NCBI GenBank assembly: GCA_945836755.1
Contig: CAMAMB010000022.1
Coordinates: 1 to 32,111 of the forward strand
Direction: 5' to 3'
Source: an uncultured Bacteroidales bacterium
Lineage (GTDB): Bacteria; Bacteroidota; Bacteroidia; Bacteroidales; Bacteroidaceae
Length of the DNA stretch: 32,111 nt
A program made the translations under genes and the position numbers. The notes below the pieces were generated by a model. The model was given only the letters and a program-made list of their open reading frames with translations. It had not been told where the DNA came from and searched no databases. Shown here piece by piece: positions 25,394 through 32,111 of this stretch (its first letter is position 1; every line of letters starts with the position of its first letter).

Positions 25394-25426
25394 CATGCCG
25401 CATCTCTGCCTCGGAGGTGCGGCATG
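25394..25426 (+). terminator. Terminator-like hairpin after the C1 peptidase gene
   Basis: CATGCCGCA (25,394-25,402) pairs with TGCGGCATG (25,418-25,426), a 9-bp perfect stem with a 15-base loop. It lies 31 bases past the stop. The tail (ATACTTTC) is only weakly T-rich. Confidence 0.55.
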
Positions 25427-25483
25427 ATACTTTCAGACCTTCCCTCCATTCCTTTCCACCACCCATCCCCCCGACCCAGCGCC

Positions 25484-26380
25484 ATGACCATTACCCTGCT
25501 GCAAACCGCCATCCGTCCGCACCATCCGGAGCAAGCCTGCGAGGCCGCCCTCCGCCTCATCGACGAAGCTCCACACTCAGACCTCTACCTCCTGCCCGAG
25601 ATGTGGGCGACAGGTTTCCTCACCCGGCCCACCGAGGCCACGGCCCGGGCCGCCGCGCAAGCCAGCCGGCTGATGCAGCGTGTGGCCATGGAGCGGCAGT
25701 GTGCCGTGGCAGGGTCGGTGGCTGTACCCCCAGACGAGAGCGAAGCCCATGGCGCGACGACGACCGACGCTGCAGCCGCAGGGGGATGGCGCAACCGCTT
25801 CTTCTTCTACCTGCCCGACGGCACCGCGCCCTACTACGACAAGCAGCACCTCTTTGCCTACGGCGGCGAAGACCTTAGCTTCAGTCCCGGCGAGGGGCCC
25901 AGGGACGTGGAATATAAGGGACTGCGCTTCCGCCTGCAGACCTGCTTCGACCTGCGCTTCCCCGAGACGGCGCGCAACCACTCCCGCCAGCCCTACGACG
26001 TGCTGCTCTACACCGCCGGATGGCCGGCCTCGCGCCGCAGCGTATGGGACATCCTGCTTCAGGCAAGGGCCATAGAGAACCAAGCCTTCTGCATAGGCGT
26101 CAACAGCACCCAGCTGCCACCGACCGCCACGTCGTCGCAGGCAGCAGCCACGGCCGGGGCAGAAAATGCCACGTCGTCCCGGGCAGCAGCCACGGCCGGG
26201 GCACGAGAAGCGACGGAAAGGCCCGCCCCACAGGTGGTCTACGACGGCGGATCGGCGGTGGTAGACCCTTATGGCCGCCTCATCGCACGCCTCGACGCGG
26301 CCGAACAAGCGTATACCTTCAGCCCCGACATCGACCGCATGACCCACCTTCGCCATAAGTTCCCCGTGCTGCAACCCTGA
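25484..26380 (+). CDS. Nitrilase-superfamily amidohydrolase (omega-amidase-like)
   Basis: A 298-residue carbon-nitrogen hydrolase, most like the YafV/omega-amidase group that clears alpha-ketoglutaramate or ketosuccinamate. The Glu-Lys-Cys triad is visible: Glu in LLPEMWATGF, Lys in YYDKQHLFAYGGED, Cys in QTCFDLRFPE. The start is the ATG at 25,484 (MTITLLQTAI), the first in-frame ATG next to conserved sequence; a longer frame from 25,379 crosses the upstream hairpin. Between FCIGVNSTQ and VVYDGGSAVVDP, where relatives have a short loop, there is an Ala/Thr/Ser-rich insertion of about 45 residues containing a perfect-length 42-base tandem duplication (26,126-26,209). The rest of the fold is intact. 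Confidence 0.88.
   Translation: MTITLLQTAIRPHHPEQACEAALRLIDEAPHSDLYLLPEMWATGFLTRPTEATARAAAQASRLMQRVAMERQCAVAGSVAVPPDESEAHGATTTDAAAAGGWRNRFFFYLPDGTAPYYDKQHLFAYGGEDLSFSPGEGPRDVEYKGLRFRLQTCFDLRFPETARNHSRQPYDVLLYTAGWPASRRSVWDILLQARAIENQAFCIGVNSTQLPPTATSSQAAATAGAENATSSRAAATAGAREATERPAPQVVYDGGSAVVDPYGRLIARLDAAEQAYTFSPDIDRMTHLRHKFPVLQP
26126..26209 (+). repeat. In-frame 42-base tandem duplication within the nitrilase gene
   Basis: Two adjacent 42-base copies (26,126-26,167 and 26,168-26,209) encode ATSSQAAATAGAEN and ATSSRAAATAGARE. They differ at only a few bases near the middle and the end. The length is a multiple of three, so the frame is kept. Confidence 0.9.
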
Positions 26381-26497
26381 CCGGCGGCCTCGCTCTGCGG
26401 CGTGAACCCGCTCCCGGAAGGCAGCGATAACCCTCCCCGCAGAGGCAAAGATTGTGAAAATGCGACGCAGAATGCCACCAATTAGGGGTCTTTGCTG

Positions 26498-26505
26498 TAC
26501 TTTTG
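26498..26505 (+). promoter_or_regulatory. -7 promoter element for nudC
   Basis: TACTTTTG matches TAnnTTTG and lies 55 bases before the nudC ATG. It probably starts the nudC-rsh-DUF5686 transcript. Confidence 0.5.
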
Positions 26506-26560
26506 CGTGGGAAACGGCCGGCAGCCCGTTCAAGCTGCCACTCCCAGCCACCACCGCCTT

Positions 26561-27343
26561 ATGAGTTACCTCCTGATATTCCATCATAACGACCTCCTGC
26601 TCACTGCCAGCCATAGCCTGCCCACAGACGAGGTCCGCAATCTGCTGCCGACGCCTCCGGGCGAGTGGCTCACGCTTCCCGCCTTAGACGGCATGCCCTG
26701 CAAGGCCGCCGAAGTGGCGGAGAAGGAGACCGTCGGGGTAGGGGAGTGGATTGGTCTGCGCGAGAGTTACTACGTGTTGCCGTCCACCCACTTCATGATG
26801 GCAGGCAAGGCCCACGAACTGCTTCACTGGCACAGCCACTCCCGTTACTGCGGGGCCTGCGGTGCGTCGATGGAGTGGAGCAGCGACATCTCGAAACGCT
26901 GTCGACGCTGCGGCCATGAAATATGGGCCGCCGTGCAGCCGGCCATGATAGTGGCCGTGACGCGCAACGAGGGCCGCGAGATACTGCTCGTGCAGTCCAA
27001 GAATTTCAAGCGCGACTACCTCGGTCTCGTGGCCGGTTACGTGGAGACGGGCGAGAGCTTGGAAGACTGCGTGCGCCGCGAAGTGCTCGAGGAGACGGGC
27101 CTGCGTATCAGAAATCTGCGTTACTTCGCCTCGCAGAGCTGGCCCTTCCCTAACGTGCTCATGATGGGCTTCACGGCAGAGTATGACGGCGGCGAGCTGC
27201 GCCTTCAACGCTCAGAGCTCAACAAGGGAGGATGGTTCAGCCGCGACAACCTTCCCGCCATACCCGGCAAGGTGAGCCTCGCACGCCGCCTCATCGACCA
27301 CTGGCTCGACCAAGCGGCCCCGGAGACCCTCCCCGGAAGCTGA
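26561..27343 (+). CDS. nudC: NAD(H) pyrophosphatase NudC (Nudix)
   Basis: Hydrolyses NADH and NAD to mononucleotides, and in other bacteria removes NAD caps from RNA. The 260 residues contain a four-cysteine zinc ribbon (Cys97, Cys100, Cys114, Cys117), the Nudix box starting GYVETGE at 159 and ending REVLEETGL, and right after it SQSWPFP (191-197), a variant of the NudC signature SQPWPFP with Ser in place of the first Pro. The ATG at 26,561 (MSYLLIFHHND) was chosen because the longer frame from 26,492 starts upstream of the -7 promoter element. It heads a run of three plus-strand genes, 86 bases before the (p)ppGpp synthetase gene. Confidence 0.93.
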   Translation: MSYLLIFHHNDLLLTASHSLPTDEVRNLLPTPPGEWLTLPALDGMPCKAAEVAEKETVGVGEWIGLRESYYVLPSTHFMMAGKAHELLHWHSHSRYCGACGASMEWSSDISKRCRRCGHEIWAAVQPAMIVAVTRNEGREILLVQSKNFKRDYLGLVAGYVETGESLEDCVRREVLEETGLRIRNLRYFASQSWPFPNVLMMGFTAEYDGGELRLQRSELNKGGWFSRDNLPAIPGKVSLARRLIDHWLDQAAPETLPGS

Positions 27344-27429
27344 CCGACGCTCCCGCCCGTAGCCCAGCCCGGCAGCCCGGCCGCTTCCTGCCACACAAAG
27401 ACAACGACACCCCGAAGACACTTACAGCC

Positions 27430-29649
27430 ATGATGCAAGCCAACGACATAGAGCAGCGGCAAGCCCTGCGCCACTCTTTCTTCAACTCCATGCTGCGTCT
27501 CTGGCGCCACGACCAACTGCGTCTGCCCCGCAAAGAGGCGCGCAAGGTGGCCGATTACCTGAACAGCGCCTTTGAGACTAATCCCGACCTCATCAACGAC
27601 GAGGCCGGGCTGTCGCGCACCGTCATGTCGCTCGAGGCCATCGCTCTCGCTGCCGAGGCCATCGGGCTGCGTGGTCCCGTGCTTACGGCCTACTTGCTGC
27701 GGGCCGCGGTCACCGTGCCCGAGCAGTGCGACCTCGTGGCCAGGCTCTTCGGCCCCCAAGTGGCAGAAGCCCTGCGCAGCTTCCTGAGAATTAAGGCCAT
27801 CGAGGTGAAGACGGAGGCCATGCGCACAGACAACTTCCGCAACCTGCTCATCAGCCAGGCAGGCGACATGCGCATCATCCTCATGCTCATTGCCGACAGC
27901 GTGGTCACCATGCGCATCATTAAATTCTCCGACAACGACGCAGCCAGACGACGCCTGGCTATGGAGGCAGCCTACATCTATGCACCGCTGGCCCACAAGC
28001 TCGGTCTCTATCAGCTCAAGAGTGAGTTGGAGGATCTCAGCCTTAAATACCTGGAGAGCGAGGCGTACTATATGATCAAGGAGAACCTCAATGCCACCAA
28101 GCAGGCACGCGACGCCTACATTGAGCGCTTCATCGCGCCCATACGCCGAATGCTCGACGAGGCCGGGCTGCGCTACCACATGAAGGGGCGCACCAAGAGC
28201 ATCCACTCCATCTGGCAGAAAATGAAAAAGCAGGGCTGTGGCTTCAACGGCGTATACGACCTCTTCGCCATCCGCATCATCATAGACGCCCCGCTACAGA
28301 AGGAGAAAGAACAGTGCTGGAAGGCCTTCTCGCTGATAACCAACAAATATGAGAGCAACCTTAAACGCCTGCGCGACTGGCTTACTGTGCCTAAAAGCAA
28401 CGGCTATGAGAGCCTCCACATCACTGTACTCGGGCCGGAGGACAAATGGGTCGAGGTGCAGATACGTACCGAGCGCATGGACTTCATCGCCGAGCACGGA
28501 CTGGCGGCCCACTGGCGCTATAAGGGCGTCAAGGCCGGAAGCGAGGGCGTCGACAGCTGGCTCGCCCACATACGCAGTGCCCTCGAGACCGGCAACGAGA
28601 GCCTTCTCTCTGAGAGCCTTGCCTCCAACAAGCAGCCCCGTGAAGTCTACGTCTTCTCGCCGAAAGGTGACCTCTACCACCTACCCCCGGGAGCCACCGT
28701 GCTCGACTTTGCTTACATCATACACACGGGCATCGGCAACAAATGCGTGGGAGGACGCATCGACGGCAAGAACGTCTCACTGCGGCAGCCCCTCGAGAGC
28801 GGCCAGACCGTGGAAATTGTAACGCAAAACTCCCAGACGCCCAAGCCCGAGTGGCTCCACATCGCTCAGTCCAGCCATGCACGAGCCAAGATACGGGCAG
28901 CCATCCGCGAGCTCACCGCGGGAGAGATGGCCCTCGGCAAAGAGATGCTCGAGCGCAAGATGAAAAACCGCAAGGTGGAGTGGGAGGAAGGTCTCATCAA
29001 CCAACTCATACGCAAGAGCGGCTTCAAAGAGGCGGCCGACTTCTTCAAGGCCCTGCTCGACGAGAAACTTGACATCAACAAGCTGCTCGACACTTACCTC
29101 GAACTGGGCAAGCGCGAGCAAGGCCTGGCCGAGCGCGCCGCCGTCAGGAGCGCCGAGGAGTTCACCCTCGATCCGGAGGCTGAGCTTAAACAGAAGGGGG
29201 CTGAAGACGTGCTTGTCATCGACCGCAACCTCAAAGGCATTGAGTTCCAGATGGCCCGTTGTTGCAATCCCGTATATGGCGACGACGTCTTCGGTTTCGT
29301 CACCCGCGACGGTTGCATCAAGATACACCGCACCAACTGCCCCAACGCTGCCGCCATGCGCACCCGCTTCGGCTACCGCATTGTACGCGCCCGCTGGGCC
29401 GGTAAAGGAAAAGGCTCATACCCCATCACTCTCCACGTGGTGGGCAACGACGACCTCGGCATCGTCAACAACATCACCTCCATCATCTCCAAAGAAGAGC
29501 ACATCATGCTGCGCAGCATCAGCATCGACAGCAACGATGGCCTCTTCTCCGGCATACTGACCGTCATGGTCGACGACCTCAGCCGCCTCAATGCCCTTAT
29601 CCGCAAGCTCAAGACCGTCAAGGGCATCAAGGCCGTGAGCCGCTCGTAG
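27430..29649 (+). CDS. RelA/SpoT-family (p)ppGpp synthetase
   Basis: Makes (p)ppGpp, the stringent-response alarmone, from ATP and GTP/GDP. From the first of two adjacent ATGs (MMQANDIEQRQ) there are 739 residues. Residues about 25-190 correspond to the HD hydrolase domain but lack its HD dyad: where relatives have ALLHDVVEDT this protein has AYLLRAAVTV. The synthetase domain is intact (GRTKSIHSIWQKMKKQ, NGVYDLFAIRIII, NGYESLHITV, EVQIRT), followed by a TGS domain (EVYVFSPKGDLYHLPPGATV), a helical/zinc-finger region and a C-terminal ACT domain (YPITLHVVGNDDLGIVNNI). It therefore looks like a RelA-like monofunctional synthetase. A second, bifunctional SpoT-type enzyme should exist elsewhere in the genome. 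The longer frame from 27,232 overlaps nudC and was rejected. Confidence 0.93.
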   Translation: MMQANDIEQRQALRHSFFNSMLRLWRHDQLRLPRKEARKVADYLNSAFETNPDLINDEAGLSRTVMSLEAIALAAEAIGLRGPVLTAYLLRAAVTVPEQCDLVARLFGPQVAEALRSFLRIKAIEVKTEAMRTDNFRNLLISQAGDMRIILMLIADSVVTMRIIKFSDNDAARRRLAMEAAYIYAPLAHKLGLYQLKSELEDLSLKYLESEAYYMIKENLNATKQARDAYIERFIAPIRRMLDEAGLRYHMKGRTKSIHSIWQKMKKQGCGFNGVYDLFAIRIIIDAPLQKEKEQCWKAFSLITNKYESNLKRLRDWLTVPKSNGYESLHITVLGPEDKWVEVQIRTERMDFIAEHGLAAHWRYKGVKAGSEGVDSWLAHIRSALETGNESLLSESLASNKQPREVYVFSPKGDLYHLPPGATVLDFAYIIHTGIGNKCVGGRIDGKNVSLRQPLESGQTVEIVTQNSQTPKPEWLHIAQSSHARAKIRAAIRELTAGEMALGKEMLERKMKNRKVEWEEGLINQLIRKSGFKEAADFFKALLDEKLDINKLLDTYLELGKREQGLAERAAVRSAEEFTLDPEAELKQKGAEDVLVIDRNLKGIEFQMARCCNPVYGDDVFGFVTRDGCIKIHRTNCPNAAAMRTRFGYRIVRARWAGKGKGSYPITLHVVGNDDLGIVNNITSIISKEEHIMLRSISIDSNDGLFSGILTVMVDDLSRLNALIRKLKTVKGIKAVSRS

Positions 29650-29708
29650 CCCCGTGTGGCGTTCAGCGTCGGCCTTCCCCGCAGTGTTCTCCTCGTCATA
29701 TTCACTCC

Positions 29709-31898
29709 GTGATAGCTTCCGCCTCTCTCCTCCGCCTGCTTCGTGGCCTGCTTGTCGTGCTTTGTCTCTGGCAGGCGCCGCGGGCCTTTGCCGTGCCTGT
29801 TTCTGATAGCGGCGAGAAGGCGGCCGAGGTCATGGAGAAGGCATACGCCCTGATCGACACCGCCTCAGTCCTCGGTTGGGTGCAGCACAGCGAGATGTAC
29901 ATGCGCCATCGCCTCTACACCAAGCGGCGCGGCCCGTGGGTGCGCTATGTGCCCGACCTCCTGCCCTTAGAGAGAGGCGTCAACAGCTACTTGAGCGAGG
30001 CGCAGGTCAAGGTGCAGTCGCAGGGGCCGGTCAAGAAAGATTATAAGCTCACGGCCTTCACCTCCTCGGCAAAGGAGATGACCGGCAGCCGCATGGTTCA
30101 GTTTGCCGGCTTCCACTTTTGCCTGGCCGCGCCCCAGTTGCTCGAAGAGCAGATACTCAATCCCCTCCATCGCCGCAACCGCCCCTACTATCGTTACCGC
30201 CTTGTCTACTACGGCCAGGCCTATGGACGCCGCACAGCCCACATCCGCATCACCCCTCGCTTCAAGAATGCCCAGCTCGTCAAGGGCTACGTCGACCTTG
30301 ACGTGCTCAGCGGCGAGGTGCGCCACTTCGACTTCACCTTTACCTACAAGCTGCGCAAGATGCAGGTCAAGGGAAGGCCCGGCGAACGCTATCCCTACTC
30401 GCTCCTGCCCGAGAGAGTCACCGTCGTCTCGCGTTTCTCCATGTTGGGCAATAAGGTGGAAGAGCTCTGCAACCTTACCGTGAACAACCGCTTCGCAGCC
30501 CCCGACACCGTGCCCCGCAGCCCGGTCTCCCTTACCGGCCTCAAGGCCAGAGAGGAGCGCCTCGACGCCACCGCTCAGTGTCTGCTGCGCATCGACACCT
30601 CCAAGGTGGTCACCTCCATCGCCCACTTCGACAGCATACGCCCCACCGCGCTCACCCTTCATGAGAAGAGCATCAGAGACGAAGGTAAGGGCGACAGCTC
30701 GGCACTCAGGCGTCACCGTCTGCTTGGCCCTCGCACCGAGCAGTTGTTGCTCTCCTCCCATCGCTTCAACCTCAGAGACGACGGCAACACCACCCTCCGC
30801 CTGCCCCCCATGTTTACGCCTTCGATGGTAGCGTGGAGCAAGAATAGGGGAGTGTCGCTGCAGGCACGCGTCAGGCTTGAGGCTAGAATGCCGAAAGCAG
30901 AAGGCTACTTCTCGCTCGCCCCGAGAGTGGGCTACACCTTTAAGCAGAAGCAGGTATACTGGCAAGTGCCCCTCTCCATCGACTGTCTGCCCTCGCTCAA
31001 CGGCAATGTGGCCCTCGAAGCCGGTGGCGGACAACACGTCTACTCCAATAAGCAGGCCAACGAGCTGCGCCGCATCCTCGAGGAGGCTGAGGTCTACGAC
31101 TCCCTCGTACATATCATCAACCGGTACAACTTCTACGACTACCGCGACTTCTATGTCAAGTCCCACTTCTCCTTCTCGCCCCTCTCCGGCTTGCGTTTCC
31201 GGCTCGGCGGCGTCTACCACTCACGCTCTCTGATAGAGTGGTCGGACGTGGCATCCCTCTCCGGCCTCCACCGCCGCCTGAGTTCCGTGGGTCCGCACCT
31301 CGAAGTGCAGTTCACCCCCGAGCAGTATTACTATCGTGAGGGTCGCCGGCGCTTCCCCCTCTATTCCCGTTATCCCACACTCCTCTTCAGCTACGAGCGA
31401 GGCCTTCCTGTCCACAGAGCCGCTACGGGCTACGAGCGCATAGAGACCGGCGCCTATTTCCGCCTGCCGCTCTATGCCATGCGCTCCCTCTTCTTCCGCT
31501 TGGGCGGAGGCCTGTATACTCACCGCTCGCCCAACTGCTTCCTCGACTATGACTATTTCCGCTTCAACTACATGCCCGAAAACTGGGTCGACGAGATGAG
31601 CGGCGACTTCCACCTGCTCTCTTCCCGCTGGTACAACGAGTCCAACTTCTATCTGCATGCCATGACCTCTTACGAGAGCCCCATGCTGCTCTTCGCCCGT
31701 GTACCCCTCATCTCGCCCACCATCTTGCGCGAGCGCTTTTACCTCAACTTGCTGAAAGTGCGCACCCTTGGCTTCTATGCCGAAGCCGGTTACGGCATCA
31801 GTACCCACATCTTCGACCTGGGCTTCTTTACGGGCATGGCCCACGACGCCACTTTCGACTTTGGCTTCAAGTTTGCCGTCCGTCTCTTCGACGACTGA
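29709..31898 (+). CDS. DUF5686-family outer-membrane protein
   Basis: A 729-residue protein beginning at a GTG with an N-terminal signal peptide (LLRLLRGLLVVLCLWQAPRAFA). It follows the DUF5686 pattern: a conserved soluble N-terminal part (KAYALIDTASVLGWVQHSEMY...), QILNPLHRRNRPYYRYRLV, GYVDLDVLSGEVRHFDFTF, and then long amphipathic strands with periodic aromatic residues (VSLQARVRLEARM, FSLAPRVGYTFKQKQ, FRLPLYAMRSLFFRLGGGL) up to ATFDFGFKFAVRLFDD, as expected of a beta-barrel ending in an aromatic strand. Many relatives carry an N-terminal carboxypeptidase-regulatory-like domain; this one does not. The role of the family is not established. It lies 59 bases after the (p)ppGpp synthetase gene. 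No other ATG would keep the signal peptide. Confidence 0.85.
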   Translation: MIASASLLRLLRGLLVVLCLWQAPRAFAVPVSDSGEKAAEVMEKAYALIDTASVLGWVQHSEMYMRHRLYTKRRGPWVRYVPDLLPLERGVNSYLSEAQVKVQSQGPVKKDYKLTAFTSSAKEMTGSRMVQFAGFHFCLAAPQLLEEQILNPLHRRNRPYYRYRLVYYGQAYGRRTAHIRITPRFKNAQLVKGYVDLDVLSGEVRHFDFTFTYKLRKMQVKGRPGERYPYSLLPERVTVVSRFSMLGNKVEELCNLTVNNRFAAPDTVPRSPVSLTGLKAREERLDATAQCLLRIDTSKVVTSIAHFDSIRPTALTLHEKSIRDEGKGDSSALRRHRLLGPRTEQLLLSSHRFNLRDDGNTTLRLPPMFTPSMVAWSKNRGVSLQARVRLEARMPKAEGYFSLAPRVGYTFKQKQVYWQVPLSIDCLPSLNGNVALEAGGGQHVYSNKQANELRRILEEAEVYDSLVHIINRYNFYDYRDFYVKSHFSFSPLSGLRFRLGGVYHSRSLIEWSDVASLSGLHRRLSSVGPHLEVQFTPEQYYYREGRRRFPLYSRYPTLLFSYERGLPVHRAATGYERIETGAYFRLPLYAMRSLFFRLGGGLYTHRSPNCFLDYDYFRFNYMPENWVDEMSGDFHLLSSRWYNESNFYLHAMTSYESPMLLFARVPLISPTILRERFYLNLLKVRTLGFYAEAGYGISTHIFDLGFFTGMAHDATFDFGFKFAVRLFDD

Positions 31899-32015
31899 CG
31901 CCGCCGCCGCACCTGCACCCCCGTCGCCTGACATGGGTCGGCAGCAGGTGTTCCACGCAGCAGCCTGCCGGCGTCGGCGTATGCCGGCTGGCTCGCCCGG
32001 CCATTGCCATTCACG

Positions 32016-32111
32016 GGAATGCTTCCGGTTCTTCCTACATGTACATCCGGTTTTTTCTACATGTACATCTAGTTTTTCCTGCATGTACATCTAGTTTTTC
32101 CTGCATGTACA
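32016..32111 (+). repeat. 22-nt-period repeat array running off the window
   Basis: Units start at 32,016, 32,038, 32,060, 32,082 and 32,104 (cut by the window end). The first unit is of the GC type (GGAATGCTTCCGGTTCTTCC). The second is intermediate (CATGTACATCCGG then a T-rich core). The rest are the CATGTACATCTAG type with core AGTTTTTCCTG. The sequence just before it, TCACGGGAA, also opens the array at 976. The array lies downstream of the DUF5686 gene and may continue beyond the window. Confidence 0.88.

Noticed and set aside
27232-27429. N-terminal extension of the RelA/SpoT frame
   Set aside because: The 66 extra residues overlap nudC, are Pro/Arg-rich and unlike the family. The paired ATG at 27,430 precedes conserved sequence.

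Overview
The window looks like chromosomal DNA of a GC-rich member of the Bacteroidales, most likely Prevotella-like. The reasons are: promoter elements of the Bacteroidota type (TAnnTTTG) in front of several genes; absence of clear Shine-Dalgarno sites; families typical of the phylum (DUF5686 outer-membrane protein, helix-hairpin-helix outer-membrane protein, LysRS with a C-terminal extension, a Tgt without the usual zinc cysteines, small MKKY-type proteins behind surface-protein genes); and the order lon-tgt-LptF/G-DEAD helicase. The species cannot be named from the sequence alone.

Layout. Bases 1-1,775 hold no intact gene: a strongly foldable rod-shaped element (84-226), a purine-rich tandem repeat, a fragment of an IS1182-type transposase, a 21-nt-period repeat array, one copy of a dispersed noncoding element, and two hairpins. 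From 1,776 to 20,107 all genes lie on the minus strand, in two groups. Read in the direction of transcription, the first is lon, tgt, an LptF/LptG permease, a DEAD-box RNA helicase, a shrunken GH92-like protein and a nitroreductase, closed by a good terminator (11,026-11,054). After an 830-base gene-free interval with repeats comes lysS, gpsA, comEC, an HhH/outer-membrane protein, ogt, a broken surface-protein 3' end and a small protein, closed by a 14-bp-stem hairpin (1,722-1,754). At 20.2-21.25 kb a divergent promoter region leads into trmN6 (+). It converges on a patatin-like gene (-) across a 22-nt repeat array and a 16-bp-stem terminator. From 22.5 kb everything is on the plus strand: Xaa-Pro aminopeptidase, a secreted C1-type peptidase, an omega-amidase-like nitrilase, NudC, a RelA/SpoT-type synthetase and a DUF5686 protein.

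The genes are mostly housekeeping: protein quality control (Lon), tRNA modification (Tgt, TrmN6), LPS transport, lysyl-tRNA synthesis, glycerolipid precursor supply (GpsA), alkylation repair (Ogt), DNA uptake (ComEC plus HhH protein), peptide breakdown, nucleotide clean-up (NudC) and the stringent response. No defence system, prophage, CRISPR array, rRNA or tRNA was found.

The most unusual content is noncoding. There are four arrays with a 21-22-nt period (981-1,126; 10,548-10,651; 21,319-21,406; 32,016-32,111) that share a core close to AGTTTTTCCT but have different flanking halves; one array mixes both flank types. A separate element of about 87 nt occurs twice (1,230-1,316 and 10,775-10,860). 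The rod-like element at 84-226 could be a structured RNA of 6S-like shape. Protein-level oddities are the GH92-like protein without its catalytic domain, the RSH enzyme with a degenerate hydrolase half, Tgt without its CxCxxC motif, and repeat-derived in-frame insertions in the nitrilase and TrmN6.
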